In this document: positions 44,064-54,595 of the stretch, piece after piece
How positions within the stretch are numbered: position 1 is the first letter of the stretch
Layout of the letters: every line of letters starts with the position of its first letter
Notes under the pieces: model-generated
What the model was told of the DNA's origin: nothing
Database searches by the model: none
The model's input: only the letters and a program-made list of their open reading frames with translations
Program-made: the position numbers and the translations under genes
Assembly: GCA_009602735.1 (NCBI GenBank)
Contig: WELA01007774.1
Location: 639,279-703,278, forward strand
DNA length: 64,000 nucleotides
Direction of reading: 5' to 3'
DNA from: Mesotaenium endlicherianum
Taxonomy: Eukaryota > Streptophyta > Zygnematophyceae > Zygnematales > Mesotaeniaceae

Positions 44064-44326
44064 AGAGCAGGCTACCATCCTCCGTTCTCCTCGAGGTCCA
44101 ACTTTAGAACAAACGGGGTTCTTTAGAAGGCGAGCTGACAGACCTAGAGGGCTGTCCAGATCTAGGTCCAGATTTCATTCTCCTGATCCTGAAGTCCCAG
44201 GAACAACCCCCTAGGTGACAGGCTGAAGAGGCAGTCAGTGGGGGAGGCTGGTCAGGTTCAGTTCCCTCATTTAATACTTCTGCAGTTTAATGTTGTCGAG
44301 GCGACAACAAGTTAAGTTGGAGGGAT
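44064..44326 (+). other. Element F 3' non-coding end with hairpin and polypurine tract
   Basis: The hairpin TGTTGTCG/AGG/CGACAACA lies at 44,291-44,309. The purine tract AAGTTGGAGGGA (44,314-44,325) abuts the 3' LTR. The same arrangement is in G. Confidence 0.75.
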
Positions 44327-45044
44327 TGTAATGAATCAGTACATAAGTAGATATAATTTTCATTTAAATATAATAGTTAATTAAGTTCAGCCTGCTGAAC
44401 CCTAGTTAATAATCAGTCTGCTGGACTTCATATTTAATATCAATTTAATGACTCAGCCGGAAGCAGCAGGCTGAAGTCAACCTAAGTCAGCTTGCTGACA
44501 CATTCTTTGACGGCCAGCTGACCTCCGTACTCGGTAGCAGCAAACTGCCTCGATATGCATCTAAGTGTGATATGCTAGATGAATGGCCAGATGACATCCC
44601 TATGATGGATGGCAATTCGGGATGATGGGAGATGGCGGTGGATTTGGTTAACCGGGTCCTACCAACGTGGTTAACTCCCGGGTAGGCGGTGCCATCGCAC
44701 TGGCCGTTGAACAGTAAACTCATTTCATGTACATAGGCTAGGTCTTGCTCTCGAGTTCGGCATTCGGAAACGAGGCCAACTCTCTTGTACAGCTTACTGG
44801 GAGAGATCTGAATCCAAGGCGCGAAGCCATTGACACGCACTGTCTTCTAACCTTGCTTATGTATGAGTTTTCTGATTGCATTATTGATGCTAATTTACTC
44901 GCATTTGAATTACGAGTATTGTTCACTGCTAGTGTTGTCCTTTTGCCGTTTAACTAGTTAACAAAAAATAACATAAAGATTACTTGCTGATATAAAGATC
45001 TTCATCAATTGTTAATCGCCTATTTAGTAAGTCGATTCATTTCA
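44327..45044 (+). repeat. 3' LTR of element F
   Basis: This 718-bp LTR is identical as read to the LTR of G (53,615-54,332) over its first 544 bp. The last part differs at several bases. Confidence 0.92.
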
Positions 45045-47569
45045 CATGGGAATGAAGTGAGCCACCTTGGTGAGCCGATCGGACACAACCCAAATTGCAT
45101 CGTGCCCTTGACCACTCACTGGTAAAGATGTGATGAAGTCCATAGCAATCTGCTCCCAAGGATACTCTGGAATAGGAAGGGGTTGCAATGTACCTCCCTT
45201 CTTTTAATTTGGTGTCTTGTTTCTCTGGCACGCATCGCAACTCCTGATCCACTCCTCGATGTCCTTGTCCATATTTCTCCAATATTACTCCTGCTTCAAT
45301 ACGCTTGCCGTCTTCTCGCTTCCAAAGTGTCCAGCATATAAGCAATCATGATGCTCCGCAAGTAGTAAGTCTCGTAACTCCTTGACGTCAAGTACCACCA
45401 CTCTCTTAAAATCACCATAATACCATATGCCGTCCTCCTTCTGCATACTCGAGTTGGACTCTGCTGCTCCATCGTGAACAAACTCTGAGTCCTCTTCATA
45501 ACCTCTCTGAAGCTTCTCCTTGAAGTCCTTACTCTCCTTGATGACTGAGACAGCTGCAAGGTCACACCTCCTAGATAAAGCGTCTGCAGGGTTGATCTTC
45601 CCAAGTAAATACTCAATCTTGTGGTCGAACTGTTGCAAAAAATCCATCCACCTTGCCTGTCTTGGTGTCAACGTGGGCTGCGTCATAAATTTCTCCAAGC
45701 TCTTGTGGTCGGTCTTGATGAACACCTTCCGGCCGTCCACATAACATTGCCAAATCCTCAAAGCCCGGATAATAGCCAACATCTCCCGCTCGTGTGCTGC
45801 ATAATTCTGCTCAGCAGGGCTCAACTTCCTGCTCTCGTATGCCACAGGTTGTAATCCCTTGCCTTGGTCCTGGAGAAGAATGGCTCCCACTGCGACGTTT
45901 GATGCGTCCATGATGATGGTGAAAGGAAGCTCTGAACTTGCAATTGCCAACACAGGTGCCTGAGTCAACAACTCCTTAATCTTCTCGAACGTTTGCTGCT
46001 CCTTGTCACCCCATAGCCAATTTTGCTGCTCCTTCAACATGTCCGTGAGCGGTGCACACACCTTGGCAAATACTTCAATGAAGCGTCGATAATAGTTTGC
46101 CATACCGAGGAAGCTCCTGAGTTGATGAATATCAGCAGGCATCGGCCAATCTCTGACTGCTTGCACCTTCTTCTGCTCCACCTTGACTCCTTCAACTCCC
46201 ACTATGTGCCCAAGAAACTCAACCTCCTTGTGACAGAAGTCGCACTTGCTCATCTTCCCATATAGCTTCTGATCTCTCAAGACCTCCAACACCTTCCTCA
46301 GATGCTCCACATGCTCCTCCAAGGTCTTCGTATAGATCAAGATGTCGTCCAAAAATACCCACCACAAACTGGTCCAAATAGGGTCTGAAGATACTATTCA
46401 TGAGTCCCATGAATGTAGCAGGTGCGTTAGTCAGCCCAAAAGGCATGACTGTGAACTCGAATAAACCATAGCGAGTCCTGAAAGCAGTCTTCTAAACATC
46501 TCCTTCCGCAATCCGTACCTGATGATAGCCACTCCTCAAATCAAACTTCGAGAAAGACTTCGCTCCAACAAGCTTGTCAATCAATTCATCCACTCATGGA
46601 AGTGGGTACCGATTCTTGATGGTAACGGTAGTCGACACATATTCTCATAGTCCCATCCTTCTTCACAAATAAGACTGGCGCTGCAAATTGAGACTCGCTC
46701 GGTCGGATGAATCTCTTCTCTAAGGACTCTGTCAGCTGCTTCTTCAACTCATCCAACTCCGCAAACGATTGTCGATATGCGGGTCTCACTGGTGGCTTGC
46801 TCCCTGGTTCCTACTCAATCTTGTGCTCCATAGCTCTCTGTGGAGGTAATCCTGCAGGTAGCTCCTCAGGAAGAACGCACTTGAACGCCTCCAACAGCGC
46901 CTTAATTTGGGCAGGCATCTCAGCAGGCTTCTTCTCTTGAGCAGTTGGGCTCTGCTCCTTCTGAGCAAGGGGATCAGACATCGCTACTTGCTCCTCCGGC
47001 GATGTACATTCGCCCAGGCTGTTAGGATTCACGCTTGCTCCATCTGATGACCTGGCCAGGGCCACCAAAACAAGGTACATCTCCTTCACCTGATTTGCCC
47101 TGCATAGCTTCTTAACTTGCAGGCTCGACAGAAGACAGTTACTTGTGGTCGTATCTACCTCCACCTGTTTCGCTGTCTCCATTTGACCATCACGCCCTTG
47201 GGCCTTCACTTGTTCTCTGCTCCAGTGCACTTGAGGGTTGGCTTCTCTTAGCCATGGTCGGCCCAATATCACCTCATGGTGACCCAACTGCGCCTGCTCC
47301 ATAACTTCCTTACTCAGGTGCCCCGCTACTTCCACGTGAATAGCTTCCGTAGGTGCACCACACTTGAGTCTCTGCCTGTTCGCCAAAATTGCCTCCTTAG
47401 GCTCATAATGCTTTTGCACAGGAATTCGCCACTATTTCACCAGCTTCTTGTGCACAAAGTTTGCACTTGTGCCACTGTCGACCATACACTTTGCCTTGTT
47501 GCCGTCGACTACTCCTTCCACGATGATAGGCTTGTCAACGTCTTGTCCTTTGCTTCTCGGCAGGCTCCT
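45045..47569 (-). pseudogene. Element E pol, protease to integrase (fossil)
   Basis: Continuing leftward from the junction with H, the strand encodes family-B protease, reverse transcriptase, RNase H and the start of integrase. It is about 99% identical to the matching part of D and shares many of its breaks. Confidence 0.85.
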
Positions 47570-50500
47570 TTTGTAAGCATTCTAACCGACACGGCGCACC
47601 ACCGAATATGGACCGACCCAGACCAGACCAAGCTTTTTCTTGACCACACCAGGCAGGTACAGGTGTTGAGAATGCAGTTTGACCAAAAGCCCTCAAAAAA
47701 TGTCAGCTCTCACGATGCTGATTAGCGTATGTTTGTTGATTTTCTTGGGTTGTGTGCAGACTTGTGTGGACTTCTGACAGGGTGTCAGCAAACTCTTGTG
47801 TTAATTGGAGAGACACCGGATTGTCAAGCCCCTCAGGGTGAGTTAAAGACTCCCCTAGCACATCTAAAGGAGACTTAGGGACTCTACCCAGACTGAGTTC
47901 AAAAGGGGTCTTTTCCGTTGACGCATGCACCGCACTATTGGCCGCAAACTGAATTTAAGGCAACAGGTCAACCCAATTATCTTGTTACTATATGCTCTCA
48001 GCGCCTCATGCAAAACTTGGTTAGTTCTTTTAGTCTGCCCATCAGTCTAAGGGTGATTTGCTGTGTTGAGCAGCCGTTTGACTCCCATTAATCCCATTAA
48101 AGCTCTCCAGAACTTAAAGGCAGATTTTGAGTCTGTGTCTGAGATGATATTAGAGGGTAGCCCATGTTGGCATACTACATGGTTGTAGAATTGTCTTGTT
48201 TCTCTGAGTGCAGTTACTTTGACAGTTGTGGGGATAAAAATGACCATTTTTGTCAGTTTATCCACTACTACCAGTGTCGCATCATGCCCAATAGCAGTTC
48301 TTGGTAGAGTTACCACCCAATCCATGGATATTCTTTCCCAGCGTCCAGCTGGAATGGGTAGTGGTTATAAGAGAACCCTGAGTGGTGTGTGGCTAGACTT
48401 ATTTCTCTGACACTGATCAGAGCACTAAATACATTTCAAAACTTCACGAGGCAACCCATCCCATTGCTAATGTTTTGCCAGTTTGCCAACAGTTTTAACC
48501 TGCCCCAAATGCCCCCCCAGTAAATTGTCATGCGCTTGACTCAGTAAGAGGGGCCTTATTTTCAAGTTATTAGGAATGACCAGCTTCAGCCTGCCTGAAG
48601 TGGTTTCAGTCACCCAGACCCCTCCCTCAAGCCTATACCCAAGTGCAGTATCAGGACACACACCATCAGTGGGGCTGGGCTCAAATGTTGGGTCAGAAAG
48701 GTAGGCTTTCCTAAGTTGGTAAAGGAAGGACTTTTTCACCTCTAGTGAAGTGAGTGCACAAATAAATTTATCTACAGCATGCTGACAAAAGTTTCATTCT
48801 AGCCAGTCAGGTCGTCTAGTGAGTGCATCAGCAAAATTCAACTTCCCTGGTTTGTAGTCAATCTGGACTTGGAACTGCTCCAGCATCTCCTTGACAGGTT
48901 GGACTTCTTCTGAAAGTGAGTCAGAGCTAGATGATCTGTAATCACCTTAAAAGCTTTACCATGTAAGCATGCTCTCCATTGTTTGAGCACATGAATGATA
49001 GCAAGCAGCTCTTTGTCATGCACACAATAGTTAATTTAAGCTGAATTTCACAGACTCATACAGCACAGGGTGCCACTCCTTTCGTACCTTACCATCCTTT
49101 CGGGTTTTTCCGGCAGGCTGCAACAAAATAGCACCCATGGCAAAGTCAAAAGCATCACTAATCACCTGCACATGTTTGCTGGGGTCATACACGGCTAGGA
49201 CTAGGGCAGAACAAAAAGCATCTTTAAGGGTCTGGAAGGCAACCTGTTGCTCTCCCCCCCACACATACCCTATGTCTTTCTTAGTAAGGTCAGTCAGTTT
49301 ACAGGCCTTTGTAGAATAATTCTCAATAAATCTCCCATAGTAGTTAGCCAACCCCAAGGAAGGATCTAACTTTGGAGACAGACTGTGGTACTGGCCAGTC
49401 CCCTATGGTTTGGACTTTCTTAGGATCCACACTGATGCCTTCTTTACTAACAAAGTGGCCTAAGACTTCAATACTGTCCTTAAAGAAATCACACTTGCCC
49501 ATTTTAGCATATGACTGAATTCTTTTCAGAGTGTTCATGACTGTCTTTAAGTGTTTAGTATGTTGAGCTTCATCTTTAGAGAAAATTAAAGTATCATCCA
49601 AGAAGACTTAGACAAACTTATCCAAGTAAGGTCTGAAAATGTCATTCATAGCACCTATGAAGGTTGCAGGAGCGTTAGTCAGTCCAAATGGCATCACATT
49701 AAACTCATAGTGTCCATAACGTGTGCGGAAGGCAGTCTTGTGCTCATCTTCTTCAGCAATTCTGATTTGATGATAACCACTCTTGAGATCTATCTTACTG
49801 AACACTTTAGCACCAGACAGGGTATCAAGCAAGTCCTCGATTCTGGGTAAAGCACATCCGCATACTTTTATCCTTTTTCTTAACAAATAGGATGGGTGCG
49901 CCATGAGGTGACTTACTGGGGGAAATATAACCATTTTCCTCAAGCTCTGCAATCTCTGCTTTCAACTCTTTGCTCTCCACATAAGACAAGCCATAAGTGC
50001 GTTGCCAGGGTGGCTGACTCCCAGGTAGTAAATCGATTCTATCATCTACTTTTCTCTTAGGGGGTAGTCCTGGAGGCATATTAAAAACGTCAGTATACTA
50101 GGTAACAATTTTTGCAGCAGTAGGGTGCTCCGGAGGACTTACCTTTTTCTCAACCACTTTCTTAGGTCGAGGAGGTACCTCTCTTAGCAGCACATAGAGC
50201 ATTCTGTCTTCCTTCCGCTTCCAGCTTTCGACGAACTCAATCGCATTCAGCAATTTGCATCCTCCTGGAAGCCTCTTCTTTTCCTTCATTTGGCATCCAT
50301 ACAGGACAAGAGGAAGAGCACTAGTGGGTGCCAAGTAAGTCTGCCCATCACTGGCTCCTCTCACTTTAACTGTACCTCTGCTCCAACACACTTCAGCTTG
50401 ATGTCTATTAAGCCAAGAGCTGCCTAGCACGAGATCATAAAAGCGAGTGTTGAGTACCTTAAATGTAAGCGTTTCAGTCAAAACTGCAATGCCAGAACCT

Positions 50501-51350
50501 AATTGGACCTCAATAGGCTTGGTTATAACTCCTCCCAGGATACTTGAGGCATCGCCAAGGAATATTTTTCTATTCCCTTGGGTGACAGTAGGCAGGCTTA
50601 GCTGCTTAACTAAGTCCTTATGGGTAAAAGTATGTGACGCCACACCTTCAACAAATGCCCTCACCTTCCTACCTGCAATCAGGCAATGTAGTAGGATAGG
50701 GGGGACAATCTTTTTTTGACTTTTTCATTGTTCTCTTGACTTAGCAAAGAAATGTTGGACATCAAGTGGAACAAGATCATCAAGAGTGTGCACTCTCTGG
50801 AGGTGTATATTGCTGATGGTCTCCTTTATCTGGTTGTCAGGCATGCATAGTGAATCTAGTTCAGTAGGGCCTATAGTACCTGCTACGAGCGCATCTAGTG
50901 ACAACTCACTATCTCTAGCATCCTCACAGTCAGTAAACTGGATTACTGACTGTTGCTGTCTTTTAAAGGCTGGTCCTTTCTCTCGACCTTTGGAAGGTGC
51001 TTGATTGGACACTGCTCTTTGTAGTGGCCCAACTGCTGGCAATGGAAGCAAACAAATTTTGCTGAGGCTGGTCTCGGCTTAGTCCTACCACCACCTCTTC
51101 CATAGCCACCTCGAGAGTAACCACCTCTCCCTCCACACTATACACCATTATACTCATACTCATATCCATCACCCTGATCATCCTCAGCCTGGTCTCCTTC
51201 AATTGCATTGTAGGAATCGTGGGGCTTTTTGACAATCTTAGACACCAAAGCATTACTCTGGCGCTTGTGATTGAACTGCTGCTGATCTCAGGCATCAGCA
51301 TCCTGGATCAAGTCAGCCAGTTTCTCATACTTCTTTTCAGCAAAATAACC
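47570..51350 (-). pseudogene. Element H pol (fossil, many breaks)
   Basis: The recognisable segments, right to left, are the CCHC/protease region, reverse transcriptase ([12 protein letters not shown]), RNase H ([13 protein letters not shown]) and integrase ([22 protein letters not shown]). Heavily broken. Confidence 0.82.
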
Positions 51351-51379
51351 AGAGACTTCGGATTTCAAGCCATACCTGA

Positions 51380-52420
51380 AGTATGCTATCCTCTACCGCT
51401 CTGGCAAGTGTGGCTGCTTCATCATGTTGTTCTGGAAGTTTTGAGCAAACTCAGCAACTGAAGAGGTCTGCTTCAGCGTTAAGGAGATCATTACATAGAT
51501 AGCTTTCTTCTGTTGATTGATCACATCAAACTTCTCATGCAACTTCTCGACAAACTCTACCCAAGTAGGGTCACCGAGTTGTTGAGCCTTACGCTCTCCT
51601 TTCCAATACAGCCACCAGTCTGCTGCACTGCATTTCAGTAGAGCACTAGTGTACCTGACCTTCTCGTAATCCTGCACTCTTAGTTAGTTCTCCAGCCACT
51701 GCTCAACATCAGCGAGAAACTTGACCAGGTAATACTTTTTGTTTCCCTCAGGATCGTTGTCCTGGAGACGTTTCGGTTTAGGCTTACTAGGCCCTCTGCC
51801 ACCACCACCAGTGGTTTGAGAACCCAGTTGGTCTCTGTCCCGCAGCAAAGACATTATGATCATTTGTCCTCCTGTTGGGACTGATACATGCTCGCCATTT
51901 GCGATTACATTTGCACAAATAATGCTCCCAAATCTACACTCTGAGGTGGGAGTCTAGCAAATGCAACAGTAGCAGTGGCATCCACTCATTGAGTAGTGTC
52001 CTCAACAGTCCCTCTCGCTCCTGCAACAACAATTCCTGTCGCATGTAGCCGGTCACGAATTTGACTCAGAGGCACATTGAGTTGTACAGCAGGAAGTGGG
52101 TTCAGACCATCGGCCCTTGCTGCCATAAGTTCTTCAACAATGTGCTCGTCCGCTGGCTGTCCTTCCCTCCTTTCTATATCTTCACCAGCTTTTGCTAATC
52201 GTTCACCTTCTAATCTGACTCTCTCTTCCTCAGCCTGCTGTGTTGCGACTGTAGCAATAGCAGTTGCCTCATCTGCAGCCTCTCTAGCTGCAATATCTGC
52301 CACTGCTCCAGAATAGGTACGGGAACCTGCTACATGGCTTTCAGCCTGGTTTTCAACATTCTTGTTATCCTGGTTGTCCATGTCTCGGGAATTGCTAGTT
52401 TGAGACCTTGTCCTTACCAT
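51380..52420 (-). pseudogene. Element H gag (fossil)
   Basis: It starts MVRTRSQTSN like F gag. It has an Ala/Glu-rich coiled coil and a Gag core (DWWLYWKGERKAQQLGDPTW). Broken. Confidence 0.8.
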
Positions 52421-52454
52421 ACAAAGAAAACTATGTTAACTGCTCCGATATCCT

Positions 52455-53139
52455 TGAAATGAATCGACTTACCAAATAGGCAATTAACAATTAATGATGA
52501 TTTTTATATCAGCAAGTAATCTTTATATAATTTTTTGATTAAACAGCAAAAGACAACACGCTAGCAGTGGACAATATTTGCAAGTCAAATGCAAGTAAAC
52601 TAGCATCAATAATGCAATCAGTAAACTCAGACATAAGCAAGGCTAGAAGGCAGTGCATATCAATGACTTCTTGCCTTGGATTCAGATGTCTCTCAGTAAG
52701 CTGCACAAGAGAGTTGGCGTCGTTTTCGAATGCGAAACTCGAGAGCAATACCTAGCATATGTACATGGAATGAGTTTACTGTTCAACGGCAAGTGCGATG
52801 GCACCGCCTACCCGGGAGTTAACCACGTTGGTAGGACCTCGGTTAACCAAATCTACCGCCATCTCCCATCATCCCAAATTGCCATCCATCCTAAGGATGT
52901 CATCTGGCCATTTATCTAGCATACCACACTAAGATGCATATCTAGGCAGTTTGTTGCTACCGAGTACGGAAGTTAGCTGGCTGTCAAAAAATGTGACAGC
53001 AAGCTGACCTGTATTGACTCCAGCCTGCTGCTCTTTGCTGAGTCATTATATTGATTTATATTTAAAGTCTAGCAGGCTGAACATAATCAACTATTCTTTT
53101 AAAATGAATATTACATCTACCAATATATTGATTCATTAC
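52455..53139 (-). repeat. 5' LTR of element H
   Basis: This 685-bp LTR has a slightly worn primer-binding site just inside it (GGATATCGGAGC on the element strand). Confidence 0.87.
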
Positions 53140-53614
53140 AAGTATATTGCGAGTTCTGCTCTTTGCTACATAGAGTGCAAGCGGTTCAAGTCCCTGCTCC
53201 TGTGGCCTCCTTTAACCTACACAACGTCTTGCATGAGAAATCTTCTCGGTTGGGTGAGAGCCTATTAGACGTGTACGATGTTGTGAAGGCGCGCAACATG
53301 ATGAGAATACTTACACAGGTAGCTAAGCAACGCAAACTTGCATTGCCTGCAGAGTATGTTGTATTATAAATTGTGTAGGTTTGGAGGCATACACTCAGGT
53401 GAATATGTGCTACTTTATCATATTCACCAACGATTATGAGGCTGCCTTCAGGAGCAACACCTTATGTTTGAATGGTGTCCTTATATATGATAGGAGCCTA
53501 TATATGAATCTCAAAGAGAGAGAACCTCCGTGTGAAACAAAATGTCAATAAATGAGCATAATAATAAAAATTGTAGTAGTCAAGCATGTGCAGTTCTTGA
53601 ACATGTATAGCAAT
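53140..53614 (+). other. Unassigned segment, possible host exon
   Basis: A frame at 53,163-53,369 gives a charged helical stretch (SSRLGESLLDVYDVVKARNM), and a second frame downstream (about 53,380-53,550) gives VNMCYFIIFTNDYEAAFRSN. I recognise neither. The segment lies between H and G and could be the continuation of the host locus that H invaded. Confidence 0.35.
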
Positions 53615-54332
53615 TGAAATGAATCGACTTACCAAATAGGCGATTAACAATTAATAAAGATCTTTATATCAGCAAGTAATCTTTATGGTATTTTCCGTTA
53701 ACTGGTTAAACGGCAAAAGGACAACACTAGCAGTGAACAATACTCGTAAGTCAAATGCGAGTAAATTAGCATCAATAATGCAATCAGTAAACTCATACAT
53801 AAGCAAGGTTAGAAGACAGTGCGTGTCAATGGCTTCGCGCCTTGGATTCAGATCTCTCCCAGTAAGCTGTACAAGAGAGTTGGCCTCGTTTCCGAATGCC
53901 GAACTCGAGAGCAAGACCTAGCCTATGTACATGAAATGAGTTTACTGTTCAACGGCCAGTGCGATGGCACCGCCTACCCGGGAGTTAACCACGTTGGTAG
54001 GACCCGGTTAACCAAATCCACCGCCATCTCCCATCATCCCGAATTGCCATCCATCATAGGGATGTCATCTGGCCATTCATCTAGCATATCACACTTAGAT
54101 GCATATCGAGGCAGTTTGCTGCTACCGAGTACGGAGGTCAGCTGGCCGTCAAAGAATGTGTCAGCAAGCTGACTTAGGTTGACTTCAGCCTGCTGCTTCC
54201 GGCTGAGTCATTAAATTGATATTAAATATGAAGTCCAGCAGACTGATTATTAACTAGGGTTCAGCAGGCTGAACTTAATTAACTATTATATTTAAATGAA
54301 AATTATATCTACTTATGTACTGATTCATTACA
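53615..54332 (-). repeat. 3' LTR of element G
   Basis: This 718-bp LTR is preceded by GCAAT, the presumed target duplication. Its partner would lie beyond the window. Confidence 0.9.
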
Positions 54333-54595
54333 ATCCCTCCAACTTAACTTGTTGTCGCCTCGACAACATTAAACTGCAGAAGTATTAAATGAGGGAACTG
54401 AACCTGACCAGCCTCCCCCACTGACTGCCTCTTCAGCCTGTCACCTAGGGGGTTGTTCCTGGGACTTCAGGATCAGGAGAATGAAATCTGGACCTAGATC
54501 TGGACAGCCCTCTAGGTCTGTCAGCTCGCCTTCTAAAGAACCCCGTTTGTTCTAAAGTTGGACCTCGAGGAGAACGGAGGATGGTAGCCTGCTCT

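Larger units (their letters stand above)
36084..45044 (+). mobile_element. Element F: family-C Ty3/gypsy element with a third ORF
   Basis: LTRs of 720 bp (36,084-36,803) and 718 bp (44,327-45,044) begin TGTAATGAAT and end GATTCATTTCA. The flanking 5-mers CATGA and CATGG differ by one base, and E's integrase sequence continues across. The body has a primer-binding site, gag, pol with chromodomain, and an extra frame of about 508 codons before the 3' LTR. Its two LTRs differ by about 4.5%, but part of that may be conversion by G, so dating by LTRs is unsafe here. Broken, with roughly four or five breaks in gag-pol. The third ORF is open. Confidence 0.93.
32243..47569 (-). mobile_element. Element E: decayed family-B Ty3 element (3' part), host of piggyBac and F
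   Basis: Read leftward, E consists of protease-to-RNase H-to-integrase sequence (47,569 down to 45,045), element F inserted within integrase, the rest of integrase and chromodomain (36,083 to 35,093), and a 3' LTR (35,087-32,243) that is itself split by a piggyBac relic. Its gag and 5' LTR are missing at a junction with element H at 47,569/47,570. Over the 2.1 kb that D and E share they are about 99% identical and carry many of the same breaks. Broken, with at least half a dozen breaks. Confidence 0.85.
47570..53139 (-). mobile_element. Element H, right part: family-C Ty3 element (5' LTR, gag, most of pol)
   Basis: This is a 685-bp 5' LTR (52,455-53,139), then gag and pol reading leftward until pol stops near the integrase/chromodomain boundary at 47,570, where E begins. 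It is clearly older than F and G: it has more than ten breaks and many substitutions, though all pol domains remain recognisable. Its LTR shares diagnostic bases with the one at 19,490, which I take as its 3' LTR. Confidence 0.82.

Noticed and set aside
44487-44840. 117-codon frame repeated in every family-C LTR
   Set aside because: It lies wholly inside LTRs, has no domain, runs antisense to the element in F and G, and persists only because the LTRs are alike.
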